DNA from: Adiantum capillus-veneris
Lineage: Eukaryota; Streptophyta; Polypodiopsida; Polypodiales; Pteridaceae
Assembly: GCA_014529385.2 (NCBI GenBank)
Contig: CM043942.1
Location: 2,892,501-2,956,500, forward strand
Direction: 5' to 3'
DNA: 64,000 bases
The translations under genes and the position numbers were made by a program. This document shows positions 1-11,357 of this stretch, in pieces. The notes beneath the pieces are model-generated. The model did no database searches, was not told where the DNA came from, and saw only the letters and a list, made by a program, of their open reading frames with translations. How positions within the stretch are numbered: position 1 is the stretch's first letter; the number at the start of each line of letters is the position of its first letter.

Positions 1-2902
1 AAAAGTGTCTATCATGAGCCAACTCTACAACCAATACTTCCACATGTATACAAAGCGGCCACAAAAGTACAGGATGCCACCTGGAGCCATTGCCACCACC
101 TTCACTGGGCAATGCAGAAGAGAAAACCAAAAGTAATAAATTATGCTGCTTACATCCATGACAACCTGGTGAAGATGGGCAATAAAAACCCCACCTACAT
201 TGTACCTGGTGAGCTAATAAAAAAAGTGGTCTATGGAGCATTGCACGCCAAAGGAAATTGGCCTGAACCACCTTCACAGAATGATTGGCTAAAGCTGAAA
301 GAAGATAAAGAAGAAGAACCTCCCAGGGCACCCAGAGTAGCCACACGTTTGAAGCACCGGTTAGAAACCGTGCTAGAAGAGCTGCCAGAGTTGAAGAAAG
401 GAAAGAAAGAAAGTCTACAAGTGCCGATCAAAGAGACCAAGTCACAGAAAGCGGCATGGCTAGAACGACTAATGGAAAGCTTCAGAGCCGAAAGAGCACT
501 CAAAGGAGATTTGAATGAGTTGTGGAAGCCATCCCTGGAAGCCATGTCGGGTTCATCTCGAAGGGTGCATAGAGATCTCTTTGAAGACTACATCAAAAAT
601 TTTGAGATTTTAGATGCTACGACAGAGAATATCCCTAACATCCCATTTATAGAAGAAGAAGTGGACGAAGTACGATGGCAGCTGCTAGAAGAGCAGGAAG
701 GCCAAGAAAGGGAGAGAAAAACCAAGGTTGACAGAGATTTCAAGAAGAAGCCAGCGATTCCACCGACAAGCTCGGAGTCCAACCCACCCCCATCACCACC
801 TCTCCTTAGCCCTCCACAAACCCAACAAAAGGAGGATGAACAAGAAGATTTCAAGCAAGAGAAGAGCCAAGAAGAAGAGCAGAAAGAAGAAGCTGAGACC
901 AAAGAGGAGAAGCTAGATCCAGAAGAAAAGAATTTTTGAATATTTCTTGATCTACTAGCTACGGGTTACTCTAGAGAAGAGGCAGGTATGGTAGCCTTTG
1001 AGTTGACAAGCACAAGGCCCAAAGAACAGATGCAGAGCCTTCGGTTAGTAGAACTGAAAGAGATGGCCACCGATACGGTGGACCTACAGCCACCTAGCAA
1101 TGATTGGGATGTGGTGATGCAAAAGCTAACCGAGCTCAGGGCAAGATCAATGGCCACTTAGAGTGAGATTGATACTCTCAAGACAAATGAATTTCTTATC
1201 AAATCTGAAGTCAACTCACTACAAAGACAGAGCCAAGATCATATGGACAAACAAACAAAGTTGCAAGCTAGTTTGGAAGCGGCATTACAAAAATGCCACG
1301 AGATGGAACGACAAAATCAGGCAGCAGAAAAAAAGCTTCAAAGATCTAAGAATAATACAAGAAAATTAGTAAGTCATTGACAGATGCAGAGAGAGAAAGG
1401 GACAACCTGACTCTACAACTTGCTGAAGAGTCCAAAGAAGTGGAAACCCTGAGGAATGCCAAAGAAAAGGCAGAGATAGAGCATGAAGCGAGCCAGGATG
1501 AAGTGGTCGAGCTGAAAGATCATATTAAAGTCAAAGATCAAACCATCCAAAGGCTGAGGGCATCTCCTGCCAGAGTCAGAGCTACTAGCTCGACTGGCAC
1601 CACTTCAGAGAATGAGCTATATGAAGAATACATGAAGGGGCTCCAAAAGGAGTTAACACTAGAGAAGAGGCAAAGGCTGATGCTGGCCGAGGGATCTATG
1701 GTAATGCAAAACCGCCTAGAAGAAGAAAATCAGGCCATGAAGAATGAGCTAGAATCCATCAAGAGAAAGCTCGAGGAGGCGGAGAAAATAAATGCAGATC
1801 TAAACGACCTCCTAGTAAACATGGGAGAGAAAGCGGAAGAGGAAAAGAAGACACTTCGGGAGCAGATAGAAGAGCTGAGAGGCCAGCAACAAATGGAAGA
1901 GCAGCAGTTTAGCACCGGGCCAGTAGCAATGGAGGGGATCGACATAGAGAATGTGTCAGATCCAGTGGACACCACCATGCAAGAGGAAATCCTTGTGGGA
2001 CCCTCACAAGAGCCCCAGGATCTGACACAAGAAGAAGAAGAAAAGTTGCAGAAGGCCATAGAAGCGGCAATAAAAGACACAGCTAGAGAAGTATTGGAGT
2101 GGGAGCATCTAGGGTGTTTAAATCGATGACTATTCAAAAGATAGATGCCAGTAACCTTCGGCGTGAATGGCTACAGCCTTCTCTCCCATATCCATTGCTA
2201 AAGTACGAAGCTGCTACTATCAACAAACGAATAAAAGAGGAGCCAACAGTGCCATTGTACAAAGCAGATATCTCCAAACCTGAAGGGGTCAAGATGATAG
2301 TGGATTCTCAACCCAGGTGGAGAAAGGCATGGCTCACAAAATATCCTCAATATTTAATCCATCTGGTAGAGGCACCTAAAGTGATCAGGGATAAATTCAG
2401 TTTCTACCCTCTACCAAGGATGAGGACATGGAAAGCCCATGAGCTATTGCAAAGAAGCCAACCCACTTGGCTCAATTACTCGAAACTGCCAGGCTTGAAG
2501 GCAGGTGAGAGAATAAGTGAGCAATACATGGTGAAAACCCTAACGGGCGCCATCAAATTGTTCACTGGCTCGCCTGACCTATCTTGCATCATGATGAGAA
2601 AGATATGTAAAACCCTTTTGGAAGTTTTCAAAACCTTTAAACCAAGCCAGGCGACAGATAGTATCTTTTTCTTTCAAGATACATACAGATGTGCTTACGA
2701 TCTGTCTGGTCAGCCTTCTCACGAGGTGATACATGCATTATATCAAAGAATTATGTTTTTGCCTTCCTATCACCTCCAGGCCTTTGAAGAAGCCTTCTAC
2801 ACCGGCTTCTTCACAATCAGCACAGATATATTCAGCCCGACTCTACTAGCTCAGCATGCGAGATATGAGTCCCCTCTCAAGATGAGAGAAAGCCTACACT
2901 GA
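1..2902 (+). pseudogene. Retrotransposon 3' additional ORF (aORF), copy A, 5'-truncated and broken
   Basis: This coding region lies just upstream of the PPT and 3' LTR, where an env or additional ORF would sit in a Ty3-type element. From the N-terminal side it shows the end of a globular domain (to about 260), a Lys/Glu-rich stretch, a Pro-rich block (about 750-830), a Glu/Lys-rich linker (830-940), long heptad-like coiled coil (about 1160-1900), and a C-terminal domain with Cys pairs (about 2150-2900). It is broken by TGA at 937-939, TAG at 1159-1161, and frameshifts near 1365 and 2105. The product matches the minus-strand copy at 27555-23909 along its length, so it is a real element-encoded protein and not a chance frame. 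I recognise no enzymatic motif. The N-terminal part weakly resembles plant-transposon accessory domains, but that is only an impression. Confidence 0.75.
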
Positions 2903-2940
2903 AGAAGCAGCTCAACTGCCATGTCGGGGATGACATGAAC

Positions 2941-2954
2941 AAGGAGGGGGGAAA
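2941..2954 (+). promoter_or_regulatory. Polypurine tract of element A
   Basis: A purine-only run (AAGGAGGGGGGAAA) lies directly against the TG that starts the LTR. This is the expected position of the plus-strand DNA synthesis primer. The inverted copy has the equivalent tract at 23857-23870. Confidence 0.85.
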
Positions 2955-3868
2955 TGTTAGCAGTTGGACACACCCTACGAAGCTCGGCGGAATATTATTT
3001 TTTGTAACTATTCTTTCAAAAAAACTTACATTTCACCTTTGTAAATATTGGGGCTTATAGAATCTTCCGGATTGTATCCCATTTTTGACATTCAGATTGA
3101 GTAGATGGTTAAATTGGAACATTAGGGTTTGAGATTGTAAGGTATTTATACCACTTTTGACCTTAATGAAAAAAACCTTTGTCATTTTTAAAAAAGTTAT
3201 GTCTATGAGTGAGCATAGTGTGTACGAGAGAGAGTGAGAGTTTCATCTTGACGCTACGCACGCACCGGTGGTCAAAATCGAGTGCGGAGAAGTGCAATGT
3301 GTTACCCTTGACGAGAGCTACGCGCCAATACCTACATTGCGGGCGTATGGTCTGGTTTTGCGGGCTCAACCCACGAGCTTCATCTGGTGATTCGGTGAGC
3401 ATACGTTGTCCATTTTTGCATTGCAGAATATCCAAGCGTTCGCATCGAGTAGAGCTACACATTAGGTACTTTAGTTTTTGGAAACGACAACCTGCAGATT
3501 TCGGCCAGACATCCTACGTGATTTTGCACCAGGTGTTTAGGGTTGGGATTTTGGTTCACGGACCTTAGGGAGAGCGACCTATTGGTGTTAGTAGGGTCTC
3601 CTTCAAGTTCTGTGGTGTTTTGACAATGTTTGATGGGTATTTGGCTCTTGGAAGCGTTGTAGGAAATCTCCTCTTATGCATTCCTGAAGGCTGTAGCTTA
3701 GACATTGGGTAAAGACCTCTGTAGGAATTAGTCGAGAGTCGGTCGAGTGTAGATTGACACCCTATGCTTGCTTCCACACGCCTGTGGGTCCAGCTTCGTC
3801 CTTAGCTGACAAATCTTGTTAGGTGAGTTATCGCTGTGCTGACGTCCGTCGCAGCGTATCCGCCAACA
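2955..3868 (+). repeat. 3' LTR of element A (914 bp)
   Basis: The LTR starts TGTTAGCAGTTGG and ends CCGCCAACA. The same sequence, more diverged, occurs inverted at 22919-23856, and partially at about 35756-36346. It contains a TATA-like box (3143-3150) and, at 3507-3516, one arm (AGACATCCTA) of the palindrome that is tandemly repeated inside A-prime. Several short open frames here are chance. Confidence 0.85.
3143..3150 (+). promoter_or_regulatory. TATA-like box in LTR A
   Basis: TATTTATA lies about 190 bp into the LTR, a normal U3/R position. The matching TATAAATA is conserved in the inverted LTR copies near 23647 and 36154. It is inferred to be the element's RNA polymerase II promoter. Confidence 0.5.
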
Positions 3869-3946
3869 ATTACCTGAGTGAAGCTAGAAATATGTTCAGA
3901 GCCAAACTCTCCTCCATTGGAAATCAAGCTTTGACATTGTAACCCA

Positions 3947-4726
3947 ATGAGCATATACTTTGACCAAAACAATTGTAGATATAGACGAGAGTCTAGCATC
4001 TATGATGCCTTGGGTCCTAAAACCATAAAAGCTCATATCAGAGGAGACCCATGGGATAGACAATATCAGGGCAAAGATAATGCTATCTACAGCTTGACTT
4101 GGGGAATAATTTGTCATGTTTCACGAAGATACATCAGAAACTATGCAGAAGGTTTACAGATGCCAAACATCAATAATGCTACCGAAAGTGTACCTTCACA
4201 GTCCCAGAAGGTGAGACTAAACCAGAGCCAAACAATTTTGAACTCTCATAATGAACCAGGCTATAGTGATCACCCTAGGAAGGGGGGAGCTGTAAATCTA
4301 TCAAGCTCAGCTCTAGTATCAAAAAATGCTACACCGGTTAGAAGCCCAAGAACTTCTAGCTAGCAGACCCCTTCAAATCAAAAACCATTGAAAGATCATA
4401 TGGTTGTTGGAAGTTTCCAATTGATCCAAATTCCACCAAAATATGCAAACAATTGCTTCTATGAAGATCATCAGAGACAAAAGTTTCAGCTGATCTCCAC
4501 AAATCAAAGTCAAAAGCCGACAAATCCAATAGTGTTCTAACAGTTACATGTGACCAAGCTCACATATGCATATCAAGATGCAGATGGCAATAAATACCAA
4601 CAAGATCAAGACCTTGTACAAGCCCCTATGGATGGTAAGACAAAAGTCAAAGACTATCTGAAGATGCTGCAAAGCCTCAAGCTACCAGAACAAGTGATAG
4701 AAAATACAAAATCAATGAAAGACTAA
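3947..4726 (+). pseudogene. Unrecognised coding remnant of element B
   Basis: One frame runs through this stretch with only three stops (4361, 4538 and 4724), which suggests a decayed ORF of about 260 codons. The predicted peptide is hydrophilic and rich in Gln, Ser, Lys and Asn. I see no zinc knuckle or catalytic motif. Its place before the retropepsin-like part of element B suggests a linker or the C-terminal side of an integrase polyprotein. A G-rich run at 4276-4288 resembles a PPT, but no LTR follows it. Confidence 0.35.
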
Positions 4727-5058
4727 AGTCCAGAAAGCTACACAAAGGTCGCCACCAAAAGCTTCTCCAAAGAGACAGATTCTACCAGAAAGTACAATGG
4801 ATCTTTTAAGGTCAAAGGTTACTCAAGTGCAGGTAGACAATGCTCAACAGTTGCAAAAAGGTGCAATATTATAGCCAACAAAGTCAACATCAATTGAAGC
4901 AGGTGATCAAAGCAAATAAATTACAGATAAAGCTCAACCAAAGGACGCCACCACAGCAAAAGCAGTCAGTTTAGACACGAATCCTAAGATGATCAAGTGC
5001 AACATTATTGGTGAACACGAAGAAAACCTGTCAAGAAAAGTAAAGCTAGATTTTCCCC

Positions 5059-6454
5059 TTGTCTTTTGGCACTTGGAAAAGATGTGTCCAACCACAGCTT
5101 GAAGATGCTCATGAATTTATAAGCATATTTGGAGACATGCAAGCAAAATGCTGGAGAATCATCTCCATCACCATTGAAGTAAGTTCACAGATCATCATAG
5201 CTCAATTTCATGTGATCGCAGCAAAAGATATGCCAGATGACATCATAATGGGAATGTCAATGGCCCAGAAGATGTTAGAGATACAGAGTTCAATGAAGAT
5301 GCAGTCTTTAGAAACAACCAGGAATGAAGACCAAGACTGGTCACCCGCAGACGACAACACAAAGTCCTCAAGCACAATTCAAATGGAAGATCTTATTGAA
5401 GATGATTCATCTCCATCAATTAGAACTTTAGAAGAGCTTAAAGAAAATCAAGCAATAGCAAGTACAGATCAAACAGAACAAAAAGCAACCACGATAGCTA
5501 TTGAGCAGAGAATGCCACCAAATCCAGAAGTAAAGAAGAACAAGGTTACAGAAAATCAAGAAGCAATAGGAAGTCCAAAGATCAATCACTCATTGCCATC
5601 TGAATCAGCTGATGTAAGTTGGATTGGAAAACAGAGTCTCAAGCCACCTTCCATAGAGACACGGTTATATCAAGATGAGACTATGGCAAAAGCAAGACAA
5701 AGATCTTCACTAGAACCAACAATGAAAATAGTTATAGTTCTCAGCAGTACAAAAGGAGCAAGTGTCAGATGCAATGCTCTACTGGATAATGAGGCAAAGT
5801 AGAATATGATTTCAAACAACATCCAGAGCATTCTAGAGATTACTCAGGGCAAGCCAGGTAATAAAGAAATCATGTATAATGCTACAAGTCAAGAACAAAT
5901 GGCTGCTACCCTTGGCATCCAGAATCATGAAGAGCATGTAAAGTTTTATGGGAAGCCTTCAAAAGAAATGCTTGCAGGATGTAATCCTTGGACATCAGTG
6001 GTTAGAACAACACAAGGCCTACAAAGAAGATACAATGCTAATACTTTCTTTTCCAAGAGGAAGCAAGAAACAGTTACAGATACCATTAATGATAGATTCA
6101 GAGTTGCAAAAGTCACAAGAATCAAAGATAGATCTTGCAGACAAAGGTCAAGCTAAAGTGGACCTTCCATCGATCAGCACAAAAGGTGTAACAGCATATG
6201 CCTCTACATCAAAGAACCCTCATGGATCAACTTCTTCAAGCAAGTCAAGCTTTCAAAACTTCAAGTCAATTGCTGACCCAACTAAACCCTCTAAGGAGAC
6301 ACCCAAAAAAGCAAAGATATATCAGCCAAAGTACTCAAGAAAGCAAAAGATAGTCAAGCAAATGTTTGTTTTGAGCAATTTAGTCAAAGCCAACGATCCG
6401 ATTTGGATTAAGGATGGGAAATTAACACAAAAAGACAAACAATGGGAGGGATAG
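5059..6454 (+). pseudogene. Retropepsin-like domain(s) of element B
   Basis: The frame from 5059 first shows a peptide ending in a PDDIIMGMSMAQKM stretch, which resembles the second half of a retropepsin (Ile-Leu-Gly-x-x-Trp/Met-Leu). After an acidic Ser/Thr/Glu linker it shows a second retropepsin start, ALLDNEAK, where ALLDSGA would be expected (Asp at 5785-5787), followed by a TAG (5800-5802). A frameshift near 5975 moves the rest to another frame, which carries VILGHQWLEQHK, the typical second-half motif. The Gly of the Asp-Ser-Gly triad is replaced by Glu, so catalysis is doubtful. The remainder (to 6454) is a Lys/Ser-rich linker into the tail. This matches the post-integrase module at 62265-63300 and 30739-31721. 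Confidence 0.5.
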
Positions 6455-7164
6455 CATCACAATGGAGCTTAAAAGAACAGGAGTACTATAGAGATAACAG
6501 AAAGATATGGGTACCAAAACCGTAGGTTAGAGCATATGAAGTAATGTCAAGTCCCTCCCAAGAAAGAAAGCCCACAAGGTATCAACTTCGACAATATCCT
6601 AGGATACCTAAGAAGCAGGTATACAACATAACAACATCAAAATATGCTAAAGTCAACCACAACTCTCAAGAGGATACAAAACAAAGATGGATCTCAAAGG
6701 ATCTTCCTCTTAGACAAGGATTCTACACAGGCTATACAAAGATTTGGCTACCAGTCAACCACAAGCCAACTGCAACTACACCAGACTTGCATGAAGATCT
6801 CAAGAAATCAACAAGACCTAGAGCTCAATAAAGTCAACAATGGAGATACAAAGGTCATCAAGAGATTTGGATTCCTAAGTCTTCTAATGATGCTAATCAA
6901 AAGCCAGATGCCGACAGTGAACAGAGACCTACAACAACATCAAAAACTCCTATCAATAGGCCCAATTGGAGAATCAAACAAATAATGAAATCTCCACAGT
7001 TAAAGAAGGACAACCCAACCAACGTGAATGCAGATTCAAAGAAGATAAACCATGTATGGCAAAAGAAACCTTCAATGCCAACTTGGTCCTTCACTAATCC
7101 TCTTTTTGAGGATTCAAGCTTACTTTTACCTGAAGAAATGTTTGTAGTAAGCACAAGAATGTAA
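6455..7164 (+). pseudogene. Trp-x-x-Lys repeat tail of element B
   Basis: Starting just upstream (NDPIWIKDG near 6395), short motifs built as aromatic-Ile/Val-Pro/Ser-Lys recur: KIWVPKP, QRWISKD, KIWLPVN, EIWIPKS and HVWQKKP. They are spaced by 25-60 hydrophilic residues. From 6544 one frame is open to the TAA at 7162-7164 except for a single stop at 6829-6831. Comparable tails follow the retropepsin-like domain at 30739-31329 (minus), 41600-42015 and 62830-63290. The function is unknown; the spacing suggests a short linear binding motif. Confidence 0.5.
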
Positions 7165-8123
7165 AAAGTCAAGTCACCAGGGTGCAAAAAACACTCTTTG
7201 GCACAGTTAGAGTCGGGCTGCTGAGCCATAAAATGAGCAAAGCATTAGTCCCAAAGCTTCAAGTCGTAATAAACTCTGTGCTAAGAGTCGTAGTTCTTAG
7301 GCTTACGCTCAAGCTGGCAGAGTTGAGCATATCTAAGTCGTGTTGCTCATGCTGGATGAGATGAGCATAAGAGTCAAAGTCTATTAACTTACAATTGGTG
7401 GAGTGTCGCAGAGTCCAACACTCACGCACAATGCAAGTAAGATGAGAGCACATATCCTTGTCAACGAAAACCATTCCTAAAGGGGTGCCAGCTTGAAAAG
7501 TCATGTCTAATGCTTTTATAGCTACACCATCTTTCTGAAGAATCCCTCAAAATCCTTCTTGCACATCATATTGTTTTCCATGCATTTTTGTGTATGCATA
7601 AATAGGATGTCCCATCATTGGACACATGCATTAGACACTCTTTTTGCTACCACCTATGCACCTTGAGTAGACTACAACAGGCAAACCAATGTTCCGTCAT
7701 GCTACCCTTTCATATTTATTTCCTTTTAAATTCCAAATCTATTAGCAAATGATCCCTAGAGTACTTTATTAATATTTTCCATGCTAATAAGTACTCCAAT
7801 AATGCGAATATCCCAAAGGTGCTTTTTTCCCACTAGGTTTTTTCCTTTGGTCATCCAGGTATTAGACCCTAATTTAGAACCTCATCATTCTACATCCCTT
7901 GTACATACTTCTCATAAATAAACACCAGCCTCATCATTATGATATTACAATGGACAAATACGACATCAGACATATTCGGACCAATCAAGATGCTGCAGCA
8001 AATTGAACCTCATCAACAAATTCAATGACAAATGAAGACAATCAGCCCATCAACAACCAATCAAAACCTTCAACAACCTCCACGGACACTTTTCAATAGT
8101 GCTCGAGGACGGGTACTAAAATC
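7165..8123 (+). other. Non-coding 3' region of element B
   Basis: I see no credible reading frame between the tail domain and the PPT. The stretch is AT-rich with scattered homopolymer runs. It is probably the 3' untranslated part of element B. Confidence 0.5.
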
Positions 8124-8134
8124 GGAAGGGGGAA
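8124..8134 (+). promoter_or_regulatory. Polypurine tract of element B
   Basis: GGAAGGGGGAA lies directly before TGTTAACTGAG. It is preceded by a CTCGAGGACGGGTACT-like stretch, typical of the 3' end of plant Ty3 elements. Confidence 0.75.
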
Positions 8135-9045
8135 TGTTAACTGAGTCAACGTCAGTTAACAGAAGCTGCTAAAGACCGAAGACGTGCGAATGCACATCGG
8201 AGATCAATAGAAAGGAGTGAATATTGGAGTTACACATTTTTCCAAAATGGTCACGTATTGTAAATTCCCGATTTATTTCAAGCCATTGTAATATTTTAAT
8301 GTGTTACGGGCTCAATGGGAGTTCCAAGATGTAAAGAATAGGTCAGCTAGTGGGCTTAGGGAGAATATTTAGTAAGTGGTGGAGCCCTAAAGACCTTGGG
8401 TGCCCGGACATTGCATTTTTTACCCTAGGTATATAAGGCAGTGTGTTAAAAAAATTAGGGTTCTCAAGCTCATTTATTGAGAGCACTCTTTGGTGAGAGC
8501 TCTTGAGGTGTGTGGCTATGGAGCCCTTGAGCTTCTCCTTGCTCATGTGACTTGTTTAACACTAATCAATGCTTAATTCTCTTTCACTATGCCTCTCTCA
8601 TGCTTCTTATGATTGCTAATGATGCTTTGATTAGCTAAATTGTAACTATTAGTGGTTAATCCCTCTCTAATCTTGTGTGATTGCCCTCTCTTGCTTTTGT
8701 GTGCATGTAGGTTTGATTGGAGTGTGGTGCTTGATAGATCTATGTGTGTGTGCTTGCGATTAGTGTGTTGCATGTGATAGGATTAGTGTTGTGTGTGTCT
8801 TGCTATCATTAGTGTGTGTGATTGGGTTGATTGTAGGTGAAGGGAAGTTGATGTGGAGATTGCCCTTCATTGTGGCTTAGCTCCTCCATAGGCCGTGAAG
8901 CTCACCTTGTAGAGTCACCATTCATGTTTCCATGATTAGCTCACTAATCGTGTGAGTGTTTCCATGCCCTAGCCGGGTCGCTCATCCCTCCGGATTGATA
9001 ATTTTGTTGGTCATTGGAGCTATGCAACGATGGAGACCCCCAACA
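8135..9045 (+). repeat. 3' LTR of element B (911 bp)
   Basis: The LTR runs from TGTTAACTGAG to CCCCCAACA. The right boundary is set by two independent facts: a terminal CA, and the base at which homology to family C gag starts (9046). A TATA box (8430-8438) precedes a GT-rich, poly-pyrimidine 3' part. Only one LTR is in the window, so the pair cannot be compared. Confidence 0.7.
8430..8438 (+). promoter_or_regulatory. TATA box in LTR B
   Basis: TATATAAGG lies about 295 bp into the LTR, a plausible core promoter position. Confidence 0.55.
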
Positions 9046-9659
9046 ATGACTTTGGCAGATCTCACCAAGGCTATTCAAGAAAACCTTAAAGATAGTTTTA
9101 CTCCACACAAAAATTCATATGCATTCAAGGAGGGAGCAACAATAGTGCTTAGTTTGTTTGGGTCCACACATCACCCATGAATGCCCAACCTTCATAGCAA
9201 AGTTTAATGGAAATTGCAATGCATGTAATAGGTATGCCCATTAAGCTAAGGATTGCTTTGTGCTTAAATGAAAAATGGAAAACAGATGACCTTTAGCCTG
9301 GATAGACTCACCTTGAGTTCGTGCCTTGATGCTTGCCCCACTTGTGGAGCAACCATCACATCACATCGTCCACACCATTACCACCTCCAGTGCTAGGACT
9401 GCAACCTCCACATCCAAGAGTTATGCATATAAACCAAGTAGGTTGTGAGCCATCTAGTGCTTATTTGGATTGGAAGGATGACATGGACTCTAGTTTTATC
9501 TATGGAATCGATACGCTTGAGGAGTATCCCCACTACTTCATGGAGGACCCTTAGGGACAAAGCCTGTATATCAAGCAATTGCCCTTGTAGTAAGAGGCCA
9601 AAATATCAACATCACTTCTAGGAGACTACCTCTTTAGTGCTACAAATGTGGGAGACCAT
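9046..9659 (+). pseudogene. Gag fragment of Ty3 family C
   Basis: Nucleotide and peptide homology to 54157-54780 is clear. It covers the ADLTKAIQE segment, a zinc-knuckle remnant with CNAC (about 9215-9260), the Pro-rich TPLPPP/LGLQPPHP block (about 9375-9420), an INQVGCE motif and an acidic block ending near 9554. Stops and frameshifts break it throughout. It is cut on the left by LTR B at 9045 and on the right by copia-1 at 9660, so it is the host of both insertions. Confidence 0.75.
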
Positions 9660-9881
9660 TGTTACCATATACATGTGGTAGGTATGTGTGTGAACACACT
9701 TAGGACCGTTGGGGCATTTTTTTCCTCACTAGGAGGTTTTTTCCCCTTGTGCATTGTATATACACCTATCACTCTAGGGCTATCTAATTTTTCCATTACA
9801 CAATGAGTAATACACTCTGTGTGCCTTGAGATTCCTTTGTCTTCTCCAAGATGTGGTGTTCCTGCAACCCTAATTCCAACA
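9660..9881 (+). repeat. 5' LTR of copia-1 (222 bp)
   Basis: TGTTACCATATACATG to CTAATTCCAACA. It is short, as is usual for copia, and matches both LTRs of copia-2 (17302-17528 and 22123-22348) in inverted orientation. It contains a TGTATATACA core that may act as the TATA element. Confidence 0.85.
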
Positions 9882-9883
9882 AT

Positions 9884-9898
9884 TGGTATCAAAGCAGG
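9884..9898 (+). promoter_or_regulatory. Primer binding site of copia-1
   Basis: TGGTATCAAAGCAGG starts two bases after the LTR and is complementary to the 3' end of initiator tRNA-Met except for one mismatch within TGGTATCAGAGC. Confidence 0.75.
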
Positions 9899-10238
9899 TT
9901 GCGTCCTTTTGAGCTTAGTCACGAGCAGCTCCAGCACACGCTTGCTCACTTTCTCTGACTTTTGTGAGCTTTGGTGAGAATCAATAGGTCAACAAATACT
10001 TTGGGAAAGCTAGCAGAGCTGGGTTTGCTCGGATTTTTTATTCGGGGCCATTTTGGCCTCTGTTCCCACTACAAGCAGGACTGCGCATGCTATTTTATCG
10101 TTTTGCGCAATTTTTTTATCAATGCCGTTTTTTGCATAATAGGTCCCTTACAGTATTCTACATTTTGTGCTATATTGCACATGTTGTTCTTGCTTCGTTT
10201 CTCCTCGGACAATTTTCACATCAATTGCAGCATTTTCC

Positions 10239-11357
10239 ATGGCTGACAACAACACAAATGTGTTCAAGATGTTTGCTGTTGAGGATAGATTCATTGGGGA
10301 TTATTACCCTATGTGGTCTTATATAATGCAACATGTTCTTGTGTCAAAGGGCATTTGGAATATTGTGCATGGCATTGATGTACGTCTTGGTTCTGAGGAT
10401 GTAGGCAATGTTGAGGATGTTGCAAGTTTTGGGGACAGGATTGTTGTTGCCAGAGCTGTTTTGCCTATGGCTGAGCAAGCTCGTCGGGATATAAAAGATG
10501 CACAATCTCATGCATTGATCACATTGTCTATGAAGTGCACTATTACTCCTCACATTAGTTCAACAATTTTGCAAAACAGGCTTGGGAAATTCTAGTTGGT
10601 CTTTATGCAAGTCGCAATGAGGCTAACATTGCATTGTTGCGTAAAGAGCTGGAGTCAAAGATTATGCATGATGAAGATGAAATGAAGACTTTCCTTGTTG
10701 GTGTCAAGGATATAAATGAGCAACTTATTTCTATAGGTGAAGTCATTTCTGACATTTTCCTTGTGCAGACTTTTCTTGATGCTTCGCCAGATTTGTACTA
10801 GACTTTTGCTAGTACTTGGAGACTTATGACCCAAGGAAATCTAGAAGTTGTCAAGTATGATGGATTATGCACATTGCTGTTGCAAGAGTCACTTTCCAAG
10901 AAAAACAGGATTAGATAGTGTGCAATTGAATAGGCCTTTATTGTTGCTCAAAGAAAGGGTGGTAATAGCAATGTAGCCACTTCTCATGGTTCTTCTGCGA
11001 GTGGAAAATCACCTATTCCTAATGCTTCCATTGGCAGAAATTCGTCTAGGAATTCTGGTGATAAGGGAAAAAAGAAGATGCATTGCCATTATTGTAAATC
11101 TAATGATCACTTGATCAAGCAGTGTCCAAAATTGAAGGCAAAAGAGGCCAAGAAGAAAGAGGTTGGATCAGCTACAGGGTCCAATACAAGTGCAGCTATT
11201 GTGGAGTCTCCTGTGAAAGGAGATTGTGATGTTGATGTAGAAGTAGATGTAGATGTAGATGTAGATGTAGAGTGGGCTTTTAGTGCAAAGTGCACTTATG
11301 ATCCTTCTTTCCATGATGCATGTTTGTCAGTTTTTGCAGATGCTCATGTGGTACTTT
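10239..11357 (+). pseudogene. gag: Copia-1 Gag with zinc knuckle
   Basis: The ATG at 10239 opens a copia-type Gag (MADNNTNVFKMF start), which forms the nucleocapsid. An in-frame TAG at 10593-10595 and further stops near 10800 and 10915 break it. The zinc knuckle CHYCKSNDHLIKQC (CX2CX4HX4C, about 11083-11124) is intact. Just after it a run of hexanucleotide repeats (11228-11270) encodes alternating Asp and Val/Glu. The equivalent Gag in copia-2 (21760 downward) shares the start and the knuckle region but has only a short Asp-rich remnant. Confidence 0.7.

Larger units (their letters stand above)
1..3868 (+). mobile_element. LTR retrotransposon A, 3' portion (cut by window start)
   Basis: The segment shows, in order, a coding region (1-2902), a G-rich polypurine tract (2941-2954) and an LTR that begins TGTTAG and ends CCAACA (2955-3868). 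This is the 3' end of a plus-strand LTR retrotransposon whose gag, pol and 5' LTR lie outside the window. Its identity is supported by a second, inverted copy at 22919-36346, which has the same coding region and the same LTR. Element A appears to have inserted into element B, whose remnant resumes at 3869. The target duplication cannot be tested because the left end is missing. Confidence 0.85.
3869..9045 (+). mobile_element. Ty3-type element B, 3' part with 3' LTR
   Basis: After LTR A the plus strand carries a coding remnant with two retropepsin-like stretches (about 5060-5290 and 5740-6100) and a tail of repeated Trp-(Ile/Val)-x-Lys motifs (6360-7090). A PPT (8124-8134) and an LTR (8135-9045) follow. 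The LTR ends in CCAACA exactly where homology to the family C gag begins (9046, matching 54157 onward), which marks B's right insertion junction. RT, RNase H and integrase are not in the window; they would lie to the left of element A. Confidence 0.65.

Noticed and set aside
588-902. Minus-strand Ser/Cys-rich frames opposite the aORF (also at 231-545 and 1730-2137)
   Set aside because: They mirror the Glu/Lys-rich coding strand of the aORF. The plus frame is conserved in A-prime and the minus frames are not.
3209-3568. 119-codon plus-strand frame in LTR A
   Set aside because: It lies wholly inside the LTR, and the homologous LTRs at 23000-23600 and 35800-36100 do not keep the frame.
4276-4288. 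G-rich tract as a polypurine tract with LTR
   Set aside because: The sequence after it does not start with TG, has no LTR partner in the window and lies inside an apparently open frame.
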